From positions 1 to 22,026 of the forward strand of contig DASRJX010000206.1 in assembly GCA_035649235.1 (NCBI GenBank): a stretch of DNA of 22,026 bases. Direction: 5' to 3'. Position 1 is the first letter of the stretch. Each line of letters starts with the position of its first letter. The translations under genes and the position numbers were made by a program. This document shows, piece after piece, positions 1 through 6,088 of this stretch. A model generated the notes under the pieces. That model was given only the letters and a program-made list of their open reading frames with translations. It was not told where the DNA came from and did no database searches. Source of the DNA: DASRJX01 sp035649235 (GTDB lineage Bacteria; Acidobacteriota; Polarisedimenticolia; Gp22-AA2).

Positions 1-1
1 G

Positions 2-253
2 AAGGGGGATCTTGCCGGCCTGATCATCGAGGTCACCTCCTTTCCAGGATGGGAGAGCCTCGGCGCAATGGCGAGCCATTTTCGCTTTGTGCGAGATCAT
101 CACAAGCACATCAAGAAGGTCGGCGTTGTGACCGATTCCCCCTTGGGAAGTGTCGCTGAGCATTTGGCGTCACATTTTGTGGCAGCCCAGATCAGACATT
201 TCCCGGCCGGGGAACTTGAGGCCGCAAAGCAATGGGTCATGAATCGTCCTTGA
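2..253 (+). CDS. SpoIIAA-like (STAS-fold) protein, 3' part only
   Basis: The reading frame is open from the left edge and ends at TGA 251-253, giving 83 visible residues. The N-terminus lies outside the window, and the ATG at 68 is an internal methionine, because the upstream codons continue the same domain (LIIEVTSFPGWESLGAM). The pattern fits the SpoIIAA-like family (PF11964): a hydrophobic strand followed by a 'GWE.LGAM' helix, a 'HHKHIKKVGVVTDSP' strand, then 'AAQIRHFPAGELEAAKQWV' at the end, where relatives have an F-x-x-x-E-x-x-A-x-x-W pattern. Members are small cytoplasmic proteins of about 120 residues with a STAS-like fold and no known enzymatic role; they often appear as stand-alone accessory genes. 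The family call rests on recalled pattern only. Confidence 0.75.
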   Translation, partial: KGDLAGLIIEVTSFPGWESLGAMASHFRFVRDHHKHIKKVGVVTDSPLGSVAEHLASHFVAAQIRHFPAGELEAAKQWVMNRP

Positions 254-269
254 TTCGCCTCGACCGGCG

Positions 270-369
270 ACATAACTACCGCATTCAGGCGACGGCGTGG
301 GCCGTCGCTATGGGTAACAAGGGCAGGCGTCGTGCTGGCGCACGCCGCGCCTGATGCGGTGCATTAGGC
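270..369 (+). repeat. attC-like imperfect palindrome (possible integron cassette recombination site)
   Basis: The arms at 278-291 and 348-360 pair over 13 base pairs with a single unpaired T at 285. Outside them lies a small internal loop (276-277 against 361-363), then ATA/TAT-type pairing (273-275 with 364-366). The outer ends, ACATAAC (270-276) and ATTAGGC (363-369), are each one base away from the attC R-box consensus (RYYYAAC and GTTRRRY). The space between the arms holds two further hairpins: a 6-bp stem at 291-296/301-306 and a 5-bp stem at 331-335/340-344. Paired arms, an extrahelical base, an unpaired spacer and a structured middle are the architecture of a folded bottom-strand attC. 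Against it, both R-boxes are imperfect and no second intact site or integrase is seen. A REP- or MITE-like palindrome is the alternative. Confidence 0.42.
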
Positions 370-401
370 ATGCAACGGACGACCACTCAAGGGGAGGTCG
401 C

Positions 402-935
402 ATGAAGCACATTCTGGCCAAGCTGTCGCTGTGGTTGACCATCACCCTCCTCCCCGTTAGCGCGTGGAGCCAAGCAGTCCCACCGCAGCTGAAGATGCCA
501 AGTGGGCAGGCAATCTCAGCTGCTCACAAGATGGCCGAGCAGCTCTTCGCGAACCTCAAGGCGGGCGAGAGTGAGAAGATTGCTCAGTGGATCGTTAACG
601 AGCTCGGTTTCACATGGGACGCGACGACGAAGGTCCAGAACATGAACGACTACAAGGCCAAGATGGACATCATCAAGATCAGCCCGCCTCAGGGGTCGTT
701 CGGTGCGCTTGCCGGGTATGACCTGATCGAGGAGAGCTACCTTCCGGGAAGCGATCGATATTTTAGAACGACCTATATCTCGTACCAAGAGGGTGCGCCA
801 CTCATCTGGGAATTCCGCTTTTACGTGAAGCCGGATGGTCGGGTTAGCTTGAGCTTCATCGGCTGGAATCCGCAGAATCCGTTTGAATACCTGGCGAAGC
901 CCGACATGCAGTTGGAGCGCTGGTACAAGCGGTAA
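402..935 (+). CDS. exported protein of unknown function, NTF2-like in size and pattern
   Basis: The start at 402 is preferred to the upstream ATG at 354 because GGGGAGG (391-397) sits just before it, because 354 lies inside the palindrome arm, and because 402 opens directly into a signal peptide. Residues 1-24 have a short basic start (MKHILAK), a hydrophobic core and a likely cleavage near AWS-QA, so the 177-residue product is probably exported. The mature part has an N-terminal helix (AHKMAEQLFANLKAGE) followed by alternating beta strands rich in aromatic residues (YFRTTYISYQEG, WEFRFYVKPDG, VSLSFIGWN). This order resembles NTF2-like or DUF3887-type folds, but no family is recognised with certainty and no catalytic motif is visible. 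It follows the attC-like site, so it may be a cassette gene. Confidence 0.72.
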   Translation: MKHILAKLSLWLTITLLPVSAWSQAVPPQLKMPSGQAISAAHKMAEQLFANLKAGESEKIAQWIVNELGFTWDATTKVQNMNDYKAKMDIIKISPPQGSFGALAGYDLIEESYLPGSDRYFRTTYISYQEGAPLIWEFRFYVKPDGRVSLSFIGWNPQNPFEYLAKPDMQLERWYKR

Positions 936-965
936 GCGCGAGGCCACTGATGATGCAGCATGAAC

Positions 966-979
966 CCGCCGGAAGGCGG
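966..979 (+). other. short GC hairpin between two genes
   Basis: CCGCC (966-970), loop GGAA (971-974) and GGCGG (975-979) form a perfect 5-bp stem closed by a tetraloop. It lies 30 bases after the stop of the preceding gene and directly before the GTG chosen as the next start. There is no T-run, so it is not a classical intrinsic terminator. It may affect translation of the downstream gene or protect the upstream 3' end. Confidence 0.35.
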
Positions 980-981
980 CG

Positions 982-1620
982 GTGAAGGGCCGAGCAGGGG
1001 GAACGCAGCGAGCCGCGGCCGTAGGCGTCGCCGAGCACGGCAACTCGGCGGTGCTCGTCACTGTCGCGCCCGGCGGTGAGTTCCTCGATCGCCGGCGCAT
1101 CGACCTCACCCGCGATCTGCCGACGCACCCGTATCACCACGAAGGGTCGTGGGCGGTGGGGCGCTACCTGACCAGCCCGTGGGCGCGGGCGATTTCGCTC
1201 GCCGACGCCGTGGCGCTCGTCGAGCGCGTGCGCGAGTCCGCCGCGCGCGGGGCGCGCGAGAGCCTAGATCTGCTCGCCGCGACAGTGCCCGTGCCGATAG
1301 CGAGCATAGCAATCCGCGTGTGTCCCAAGCTTCCGCCGACGACCGAAGAGCGGATCGCGGATAATCGCGCGGCGAACGTGGCCGACTCAGCGATGTATCG
1401 CGAGGCGTTGGCCACTGCGGCCAAGGCGCGTGGCTGGTCCGTGCATTGGTACGAACGCGAGCACGTGTTTCGCGACGCGGCGGCGGCACTCGGCCGCGAA
1501 GATATCGACGCCTTCCTGCACACGATGGGCCGATCGATCGGGCCGCCTTGGCAGGCCAAACACAGGCTTGCGGCAGCTGCGGCGCTTGCGGCCACCGGGC
1601 GACATGCGCTGCGATCATGA
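982..1620 (+). CDS. conserved hypothetical protein, about 212 residues
   Basis: A complete soluble protein with no signal peptide or membrane segment. The first codon is uncertain: GTG 982 is used as the earliest start after the stop of the preceding gene, but the well-ordered part begins near residue 11 (RAAAVGVAEHGNSAVLVTVAPG). Notable blocks are the early strand and turn AVLVTVAPGGEFLDRRRIDL, an HPYHHEGSW segment, a conserved-looking PPTTEERIADNRAANVADS helix, and the C-terminal run WSVHWYEREHVFRDAAAALG followed by GRSIGPPWQAKHRLAAAAAL. The sequence feels like a recurring hypothetical family of soil bacteria, but I cannot attach a named domain or activity. The wobble GC is higher than in the genes around it, so it may have a different history from its lower-GC neighbours. 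Confidence 0.75.
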   Translation: MKGRAGGTQRAAAVGVAEHGNSAVLVTVAPGGEFLDRRRIDLTRDLPTHPYHHEGSWAVGRYLTSPWARAISLADAVALVERVRESAARGARESLDLLAATVPVPIASIAIRVCPKLPPTTEERIADNRAANVADSAMYREALATAAKARGWSVHWYEREHVFRDAAAALGREDIDAFLHTMGRSIGPPWQAKHRLAAAAALAATGRHALRS

Positions 1621-1732
1621 CTGAGTGGTTCCGAAGTGCGACGTGGTATGGACTCCACTTCCGGCTGACGCGACCCCACGACCTCGGGGCGTTGGGCCGA
1701 CAAGGGGCACATTTGAGCAGGGGACACCTTCT

Positions 1733-2266
1733 GTGACGATTTCCGCCCTGGTTCAGCCGCTCGGAGGCTCACGAAGCCATCCCTACCCACTGGTCTGCGC
1801 GGGTGGCTTGTTCCTCGTGTTGGTTGGCATTGCCATAGTGTCGGGAGCCCTCTACTCTCGATGGCGTGTTGGGTTTCTTGGAGGCGGGCTCATCGTTGCG
1901 TCCGTTGCAACAGCTGTGGCCACGCCGAGGCTCGTATCAGGGCTCGGCGCGCCTTCACGTTCCCAGATTGTCGCACTGTCTGCGGCCGTCATTTTGGAGG
2001 CGATCCTGATTCCATTGGCGGTCCGGGCCACGCGGCATCGGGGTGAGAGAACTCGCTGGCTCGTCGTGTTCTTCATGGTTGGGCTGCACTTCCTGCCTAT
2101 GGCTGTGGCCTTCGGACCGGTCGTTCTTGTGCTGGGGCTGGCCATCATGCTGAACACGACCGTTGGGTTGTGGCGCTTGACCGGGATGAATTTGCAGTTC
2201 TTGTGGCTCACGGATGGGCTGCTGAAGGTGACCGCGGGCGTGATGATGCTACTCGGTGTCTCATGA
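1733..2266 (+). CDS. polytopic membrane protein of unknown function
   Basis: The frame is open from 1625, but GTG 1733 is the better start: a GCAGGGGA stretch (1717-1724) lies about nine bases upstream and the residues before it are low-quality sequence. The 177-residue product has about five predicted membrane helices, near residues 20-40, 46-63, 78-97, 108-141 and 153-175. A conserved-looking segment FFMVGLHFLPMAVAFGP (113-129) lies in the fourth helical region. There is no recognised catalytic or transport motif. Its stop overlaps a possible ATG of the next gene (2263-2266), so the two are probably cotranscribed. It is the sort of orphan integral membrane protein often carried in accessory regions. 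Confidence 0.65.
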   Translation: MTISALVQPLGGSRSHPYPLVCAGGLFLVLVGIAIVSGALYSRWRVGFLGGGLIVASVATAVATPRLVSGLGAPSRSQIVALSAAVILEAILIPLAVRATRHRGERTRWLVVFFMVGLHFLPMAVAFGPVVLVLGLAIMLNTTVGLWRLTGMNLQFLWLTDGLLKVTAGVMMLLGVS

Positions 2267-2307
2267 AGCGGCCCAACAGCGTGGAAGCGGATCGACACGG
2301 AGCTCGC

Positions 2308-2733
2308 ATGACTCCTTGGTTGTGGTGTGCTGGGTTGGCGGCCGTCCTCTATGGCCTGCACCAGGTCTTTACGAAGCTCGCGTCCGGCCACATCGGGAGC
2401 GGGGTCGGAGCCTCTGTCGTCGAGGCGAGCGCCACGGCGACGATTCTGCTCTATCTCACGTACTCGAAGCTCGCGGGACATTGGGTCCAGCCCTGGTCCA
2501 GTCGGGGCCTGATATGGTCGGTCGTAACAGGTGTCTGTGTGGGTGCAGGCACGATTGTCTTCTTCGTCATGTTCCAGCGCGGCGGACCGCTGTCGGCGGT
2601 GCCCGCTGTTCTGGCCGTTGGGGCGGCACTGATGGCCGCTGTTGGGATGGTCATCTTCCGCGAGCCTCCGTCGCTGGCACGTGTCGTCGGTGTGCTGCTC
2701 TCGCTGGCGGGTCTCTACCTGATCGGCAAATGA
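2308..2733 (+). CDS. EamA-family (drug/metabolite transporter superfamily) protein, single domain
   Basis: A 141-residue inner-membrane protein with four to five hydrophobic helices. It fits one EamA unit: an N-terminal WLWCAGLAAVLYGLHQVFTKLAS helix, a glycine-rich loop, then a C-terminal GPLSAVPAVLAVGAALMAAVGMVIFREPPSLARVVGVLLSLAGLYLIGK half. The FREPPSLARVVGVLLSLAGLYLI ending is characteristic of EamA proteins (usual form E-x-x-x-x-x-x-x-G-x-x-L-I-x-x-G). One-domain members are about 140 residues and may act as homo- or heterodimers; the substrate cannot be predicted. ATG 2308 is chosen because GGAG lies 5 bases upstream. An alternative start at ATG 2263 overlaps the previous stop in an ATGA arrangement and would add 15 polar residues. 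Confidence 0.8.
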   Translation: MTPWLWCAGLAAVLYGLHQVFTKLASGHIGSGVGASVVEASATATILLYLTYSKLAGHWVQPWSSRGLIWSVVTGVCVGAGTIVFFVMFQRGGPLSAVPAVLAVGAALMAAVGMVIFREPPSLARVVGVLLSLAGLYLIGK

Positions 2734-2758
2734 CACGACGCCGCCGAACTACGGCGCC

Positions 2759-2777
2759 ACCCAACCGCGCGATGCAG
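2759..2777 (+). other. attC half-site-like motif
   Basis: ACCCAAC (2759-2765) matches the attC R'' consensus RYYYAAC exactly and is followed by CGCGCGATGCAG. This resembles the left ends of many environmental attC sites, in which an AAC is followed by GCGC and a TGCAG. No GTTRRRY partner with matching arms was found within the next 140 bases; GTTAGTG at 2778-2784 is close in sequence but far too near. It could be a decayed or truncated site or coincidence. Confidence 0.22.
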
Positions 2778-2812
2778 TTAGTGCGAGTGTCAGGCAGGGG
2801 CAGACGCGGTCC

Positions 2813-3871
2813 ATGAGACACACGCGCGTCATCGTCACTCACTACGGCGGGCCCGACGCCCTGCGGGTGGTTGAGGAAGAGTGCCCCGAGCCGAAGAATG
2901 GTGAAGTGCGGGTGCGAGTGCTGGCTGCAGGCGTCGCGATGCCCGACATCATGGCGCGCGAGGGCATTCATCCCGAAACGCCCCGTGTGCCCTATACGCC
3001 GGGGTGGGACCTGGTCGGCGAGGTAGAGCGGCTCGGCAACGGTGTCTCCGGAGTCGAACCGGGCCAGATCGTGGCCGCGATGCCCATACACGGCGCGTAC
3101 GCAGAGTTCGTCTGCCTGCCGCAGAGCGAGCTGGTTCCGGTGCCATCCGGCTTGGACGCCGCCAAAGCCGTCAGCATCATTCTGAACTACATCACGGCGT
3201 ATCAGATGCTGCATCGCTCCGCCAAGGTGAAACCGGGCCAGCGCGTGTTGTTTCACGGCGCGTCGGGCGGCGTCGACACGGCTCTCCTTCAGCTGGGGCG
3301 CCTTGCCGGACTTGAGATGTACGGTACTTGCTCACCGCGAGGGGCATCGGCGGTCTCCGAGCTGGGCGGCATCCCCATCGATTACCAGCGTCAGGACTTC
3401 GTGGAAGAGATTCGCCGCCTCACAAGCGATGGCGTCGACGCCGTCTTTGACCCCATCGGGGGGCCTCACCTCTGGCATTCCCGAGAGGCTCTCGGTCCGG
3501 GCGGGCGGGTGGTGGGTTATGGCACTACAACCACGCTACGTGCGGAGGGATTGGGTTCGGGCCGCTCAGGCCGTCGTAATCGACTTCATGGAATCCCCGT
3601 CTACGTGTTGTACATCGCCGGCGGCTGGATTCTCCCCGGCAAGAAGCGGATCGTCCCCTACAGCATCCAGACGCTCAAACGATTGAGGCCGGCTCTGTTT
3701 CGGCAGGATTTGGTCGCCCTGCTCGACCTCCTTCGACAGCAAAAGATCCAGCCGCTCATCGCGCATCGCTTTCCTCTTGCCGAGGCAAGACGCGCGCAGG
3801 AATTGCTCGGGAAGGGAGGCGTGATAGGCAAGATCGTGCTCGTGCGCAGCGCGTCGTCGCTTGAAGGGTGA
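2813..3871 (+). CDS. MDR-family NAD(P)H:quinone oxidoreductase-like protein
   Basis: A 352-residue cytoplasmic oxidoreductase of the medium-chain dehydrogenase/reductase superfamily, quinone-reductase (zeta-crystallin) branch. The N-terminal GroES-like half includes HYGGPDALRVVEEECPEPKNGEV (10-32), a PYTPGWDLVGEV block (60-71) and GAYAEFV. The Rossmann half has HGASGGVDTALLQL (148-161) and DAVFDPIGG (209-217). The catalytic and structural zinc cysteines of alcohol dehydrogenases are absent (D45 occupies the usual cysteine region), as expected for quinone reductases, which transfer hydride from NAD(P)H to quinones or enones. One oddity is D155 in the dinucleotide-binding turn, where the family usually has GGVG; this could weaken or shift cofactor binding. 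The length is normal. ATG 2813 has only a weak upstream purine tract (GGGGCAG around 2797-2803). Confidence 0.88.
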   Translation: MRHTRVIVTHYGGPDALRVVEEECPEPKNGEVRVRVLAAGVAMPDIMAREGIHPETPRVPYTPGWDLVGEVERLGNGVSGVEPGQIVAAMPIHGAYAEFVCLPQSELVPVPSGLDAAKAVSIILNYITAYQMLHRSAKVKPGQRVLFHGASGGVDTALLQLGRLAGLEMYGTCSPRGASAVSELGGIPIDYQRQDFVEEIRRLTSDGVDAVFDPIGGPHLWHSREALGPGGRVVGYGTTTTLRAEGLGSGRSGRRNRLHGIPVYVLYIAGGWILPGKKRIVPYSIQTLKRLRPALFRQDLVALLDLLRQQKIQPLIAHRFPLAEARRAQELLGKGGVIGKIVLVRSASSLEG

Positions 3872-3913
3872 AACGATGATGAAGTCCAGCTCGGCAGATG
3901 AGGTGCAAACTAC

Positions 3914-4330
3914 ATGATGAAGGTGGGAGTGACGGGACTTGCTGCAATTCATCTCGTCGTTACGTTCTGGCATGGGAGAGCACACCAATTGCTCGCAGTC
4001 AATCTGCCTCCGGAGAAGAACGCCTTCGTGTTCCTTGTGATCATCGTTGCGCCCATCGCGGGAACATTGCTTGTGTGGACGCGCCAGGTCGGAGCCGGTG
4101 TCTGGATCTTCTTCCTGTCGATGTTCGCATCCTTTCTCTTCGGGGCCTATCACCACTTTTTAGTGATATCGGACGACCACGTGCAGCATCTGCCAGCCGG
4201 GAGTGCCAACGTCCAGTCCGCCTTCATCACCAGCGCCGCGGCGCTCGCTCTGCTTGAGTTCGTGTCAACGGTCTACGCTGTGTTCTATCTGCTCAGGCTG
4301 AGACAGAGGAGCGGGATAGCGCGCGACTGA
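3914..4330 (+). CDS. small four-helix membrane protein
   Basis: A 138-residue integral membrane protein with hydrophobic helices near residues 4-19, 38-56, 59-84 and 102-127. Histidines cluster at helix ends: AAIHLVVTFWHGRAHQ at the first helix and GAYHHF at the end of the third, followed by an SDDHVQHLPAG loop. Such histidine placement could bind a metal or haem, but this is inference and no named family is assigned. AGG (3901-3903) precedes the start by ten bases; ATG 3917 is an equally possible start. The gene is less GC-rich than those to the right. It lies 42 bases after the oxidoreductase gene and is followed by another small membrane protein of similar layout. Confidence 0.7.
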   Translation: MMKVGVTGLAAIHLVVTFWHGRAHQLLAVNLPPEKNAFVFLVIIVAPIAGTLLVWTRQVGAGVWIFFLSMFASFLFGAYHHFLVISDDHVQHLPAGSANVQSAFITSAAALALLEFVSTVYAVFYLLRLRQRSGIARD

Positions 4331-4370
4331 ACAAAAGCTGGCAGGCCGCTGCGAGGCTTGGGGGTGATCG

Positions 4371-4721
4371 ATGAACACACTCTACGGCCTTCTTCCGTGG
4401 GGCATCATTGCTCTCGGTTCCGTCCACATGGCGGCCACGTGGCGTCTCTATCACGAGCTGACCCCGGCCAGCCTCTGGTTCTTCAACGGCGGTATCGTCC
4501 TCGTGTTCACCGGTGTTCTCAACCTGATCAACCGGCATCATGGAGCCCGGGTCTTCGCCATCCGCCGATTCTGCTTGGCGGTCAACGTCGTCATGCTGTG
4601 CTTCGCCTCAGTCTCCGGGGTCGTGGGGAAGGCCAGCGTGGCTTCACTGATCGTTGTCATCGGACTGATGGCTGCGGTGACCGTCCTTTCCATCGTCGCG
4701 GTGAGGGCGGACAAGAATTGA
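4371..4721 (+). CDS. small four-helix membrane protein
   Basis: A 116-residue integral membrane protein with helices near residues 6-23, 31-53, 65-87 and 90-111. The first helix contains SVHMAATW, the second begins with a WFFNGGIVLVFTGVLNLINR segment, and an IRRFC motif starts the third. I recall similar small proteins as recurring hypotheticals in soil bacteria, but no function is known to me. The start is supported by the GGGGGTGAT tract immediately upstream (about 4361-4369). It shares layout (about 120-140 residues, four helices, histidine in helix one) with the preceding gene, but I see no convincing sequence similarity between them. Confidence 0.72.
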   Translation: MNTLYGLLPWGIIALGSVHMAATWRLYHELTPASLWFFNGGIVLVFTGVLNLINRHHGARVFAIRRFCLAVNVVMLCFASVSGVVGKASVASLIVVIGLMAAVTVLSIVAVRADKN

Positions 4722-4876
4722 AGTGCGGATGTACTATCCGGCGGATCGTTGGCGTGCTGCTCTTGGCGGTTGGCGGAATCTCAACAGTGCTCTAAGCTCT
4801 GGGCCTCATCGATTAGCACTGGCCGTGCTGGCGATACCGCAATGCTTCGCAGGGGGCAGAATTCACGAGATGCAGA
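4722..4876 (+). other. intergenic stretch with a possible gene remnant and composition change
   Basis: This 155-bp gap has no complete gene. From about 4730 to 4795 one frame reads TIRRIVGVLLLAVGGISTVL followed by a stop. That looks like the first membrane helix of a small membrane protein and may be the remnant of a truncated gene; it has no clear start codon. A 5-bp hairpin (AGCAC 4815-4819, GTGCT 4825-4829) follows. To its right the GC content rises sharply, so the stretch is a candidate junction between an acquired block and the host backbone. Confidence 0.3.
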
Positions 4877-5338
4877 GTGTCAGGCGCTGACAACCGAAAG
4901 CCGGTCTATCCTCCGGCCTACGTCCTGGGGTCCTGCCTCTTGATGGTCGCCTTGCACTTCATCGCGCCCATCAGGCAGGTGATTCCCGGCGCCTTCCGGT
5001 TCCTCGGGCTGATCCCGCTGGCCGGAGGCCTGGCCGTCGTCCTCTGGGCGGCGGGGATCTTCGATCGCGCCGGCACGGCTATCAAGCCGTTCCAGGAGTC
5101 CTCCGTGCTGGTCCAGCGCGGGCCGTTCCTGGTGTCGCGCAACCCCATGTACCTGAGCATGGTCTGCGGCCTCGTCGGCGTGGCCATGCTGGCCGGCTCG
5201 GTCAGTCCGTTCCTCGTCGTGCCGGCCTTCGCGATCCTCATCGACCGCCGATTCATCCGGGCCGAGGAAGCGATCCTCGAACGGAGGTTCGGGGCCGAGT
5301 ATCTCGACTACAAGGCAAGAGTCCGCCGCTGGCTGTGA
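4877..5338 (+). CDS. isoprenylcysteine carboxyl methyltransferase (ICMT/PEMT)-like membrane methyltransferase
   Basis: A 153-residue inner-membrane protein with three or four helices and the ICMT/PEMT (phospholipid methyltransferase) signature. Residues 82-96 read GPFLVSRNPMYLSMV, matching the family's G-P-x-x-x-x-R-N-P-x-Y motif. The C-terminal FIRAEEAILERRFGAEYLDYKARVRRWL matches the conserved E-E-x-x-L-x-x-x-F-G-x-x-Y-x-x-Y-x-x-x-V-x-R-x-x region, which with the RNP-Y segment forms the SAM pocket. Bacterial members methylate diverse small or lipid substrates, so the substrate is unknown. GTG 4877 is the first usable start in frame; its ribosome site is poor (GAGATGCAGA). The gene opens the high-GC part of the window and is followed after 16 bases by a DUF1737 gene. 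Confidence 0.85.
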   Translation: MSGADNRKPVYPPAYVLGSCLLMVALHFIAPIRQVIPGAFRFLGLIPLAGGLAVVLWAAGIFDRAGTAIKPFQESSVLVQRGPFLVSRNPMYLSMVCGLVGVAMLAGSVSPFLVVPAFAILIDRRFIRAEEAILERRFGAEYLDYKARVRRWL

Positions 5339-5354
5339 GAAACGGAGGTCCATG

Positions 5355-5546
5355 ATGTCCGAGTACAAGATCATCACCAAGGAAGTGACGAGCATCGTCT
5401 GGCGCGACGTGCAGAAGGCAGCGCACGATCTGGCCGGCGCGCTGAACGCCGAGCTGTCGTCCGGCTGGGAGCCGCAAGGTGGCATCGCCAGCATCCAGGC
5501 CGGCACCAGCGTGTACCTTCTGCAAGCGCTGATCAAGCGACGCTGA
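5355..5546 (+). CDS. DUF1737 domain protein
   Basis: A 63-residue small soluble protein. The sequence (YKIITKEVTSIVWRDVQKAAHDLAGALNAELSSGWEPQGGIA, then YLLQALIKR) fits DUF1737: a first strand, an amphipathic helix, the L-x-x-G-W-x-P-x-G-G turn that marks the family, and a last strand. The function is unknown; members are usually 55-80 residues. The second ATG of an ATGATG pair is preferred because GGAGG (5344-5348) is then six bases away; the first ATG at 5352 would leave only three. It lies 16 bases after the methyltransferase gene, so the two are probably cotranscribed. Confidence 0.85.
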   Translation: MSEYKIITKEVTSIVWRDVQKAAHDLAGALNAELSSGWEPQGGIASIQAGTSVYLLQALIKRR

Positions 5547-5550
5547 CGCG

Positions 5551-5580
5551 TTGACAGGATCGTCGCCCCAAGAGCATCAT
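5551..5580 (+). promoter_or_regulatory. candidate sigma70-type promoter before the cupin gene
   Basis: TTGACA (5551-5556) is a perfect -35 hexamer and is followed after 18 bases by CATCAT (5575-5580), a weak -10 match. Transcription would begin near 5587, leaving a leader of about 55 bases that contains a GCGC-CGGA-GCGC hairpin and ends in a strong ribosome site. The weak -10 keeps confidence modest. Confidence 0.35.
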
Positions 5581-5641
5581 CGGCTCCTGCCGCCACGAGC
5601 GCGCCGGAGCGCGGGGGCACGCGTTCGACTAGGAGGTCGCC

Positions 5642-6088
5642 ATGAGCAGCGGTGAGGCGCCATCGGCCCAGGACTCGATCCTGGTCGGCCAGATGAGTAT
5701 TCGCTATCTCATCGACGGCGCGGCCACGGGCGGTCTGGGCGTCTTCGAGCTGAGCGTTCCCCCGGGCTCGAACGTTCCGCCTCCGCACAGCCATACGGCG
5801 AACGAGGAGTGCGTCTACGTTCTGGAAGGGGTGCTGCGGTATGCGGTCGGCGACGTGGCGCGCGACCTGCGTCCGGGGGAGTGGATGCACACGCCGCGCG
5901 GGACCGTCCATCAGTTCAGCAACCCGCACGAGGCGCTCGCCCGGGCGCTCATCGTCCTGACGCCGGACATCGGCGCCCAGTACTTCCGGGACGTCGCCGC
6001 CGTGGTCAACGCCGGCGGTCCGCCCGATCGGGCGAGGCTCCTCCAGGTCATGTCCCGATATGGCCTCGTCCCGGCGCCGCCGAGGTGA
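5642..6088 (+). CDS. cupin-domain protein
   Basis: A 148-residue single-domain cupin. Motif 1 is visible as HSHTANEECVYVLEG (histidine, histidine and glutamate metal ligands, then the glycine turn) and motif 2 as GEWMHTPRGTVHQFSN (proline-x-glycine, then the third histidine and the N). All four usual metal ligands are present, so a metal-binding enzyme or a small-molecule binder is likely; the substrate cannot be read from the sequence. A C-terminal helix (GAQYFRDVAAVVNAGG... LLQVMSRYGLVPAPP) is typical of cupins of the quercetinase-like or sugar-binding type. The start is set by AGGAGG just upstream (about 5631-5636). The last 29 bases overlap the start of the next gene in another frame. Confidence 0.88.
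   Translation: MSSGEAPSAQDSILVGQMSIRYLIDGAATGGLGVFELSVPPGSNVPPPHSHTANEECVYVLEGVLRYAVGDVARDLRPGEWMHTPRGTVHQFSNPHEALARALIVLTPDIGAQYFRDVAAVVNAGGPPDRARLLQVMSRYGLVPAPPR

Noticed and set aside
1691..1697. GTTGGGC matching the attC GTTRRRY consensus
   Set aside because: No RYYYAAC partner and no matching arms were found upstream; a seven-base match is expected by chance.
2263..2307. Alternative ATG start (2263) of the EamA-type gene in an ATGA overlap
   Set aside because: The later ATG 2308 has a better ribosome site and gives the normal single-domain length; the extra 15 residues are polar.
2813..3871. Classical zinc-dependent alcohol dehydrogenase
   Set aside because: The zinc-binding cysteines are absent and the sequence follows the quinone-reductase branch.
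2785..4885. GAGTGTCAGGC present at 2785-2795 and 4875-4885
   Set aside because: An 11-base direct repeat flanking about 2 kb could mark an insertion, but no mobile gene lies between the copies, the flanks differ, and chance cannot be excluded.
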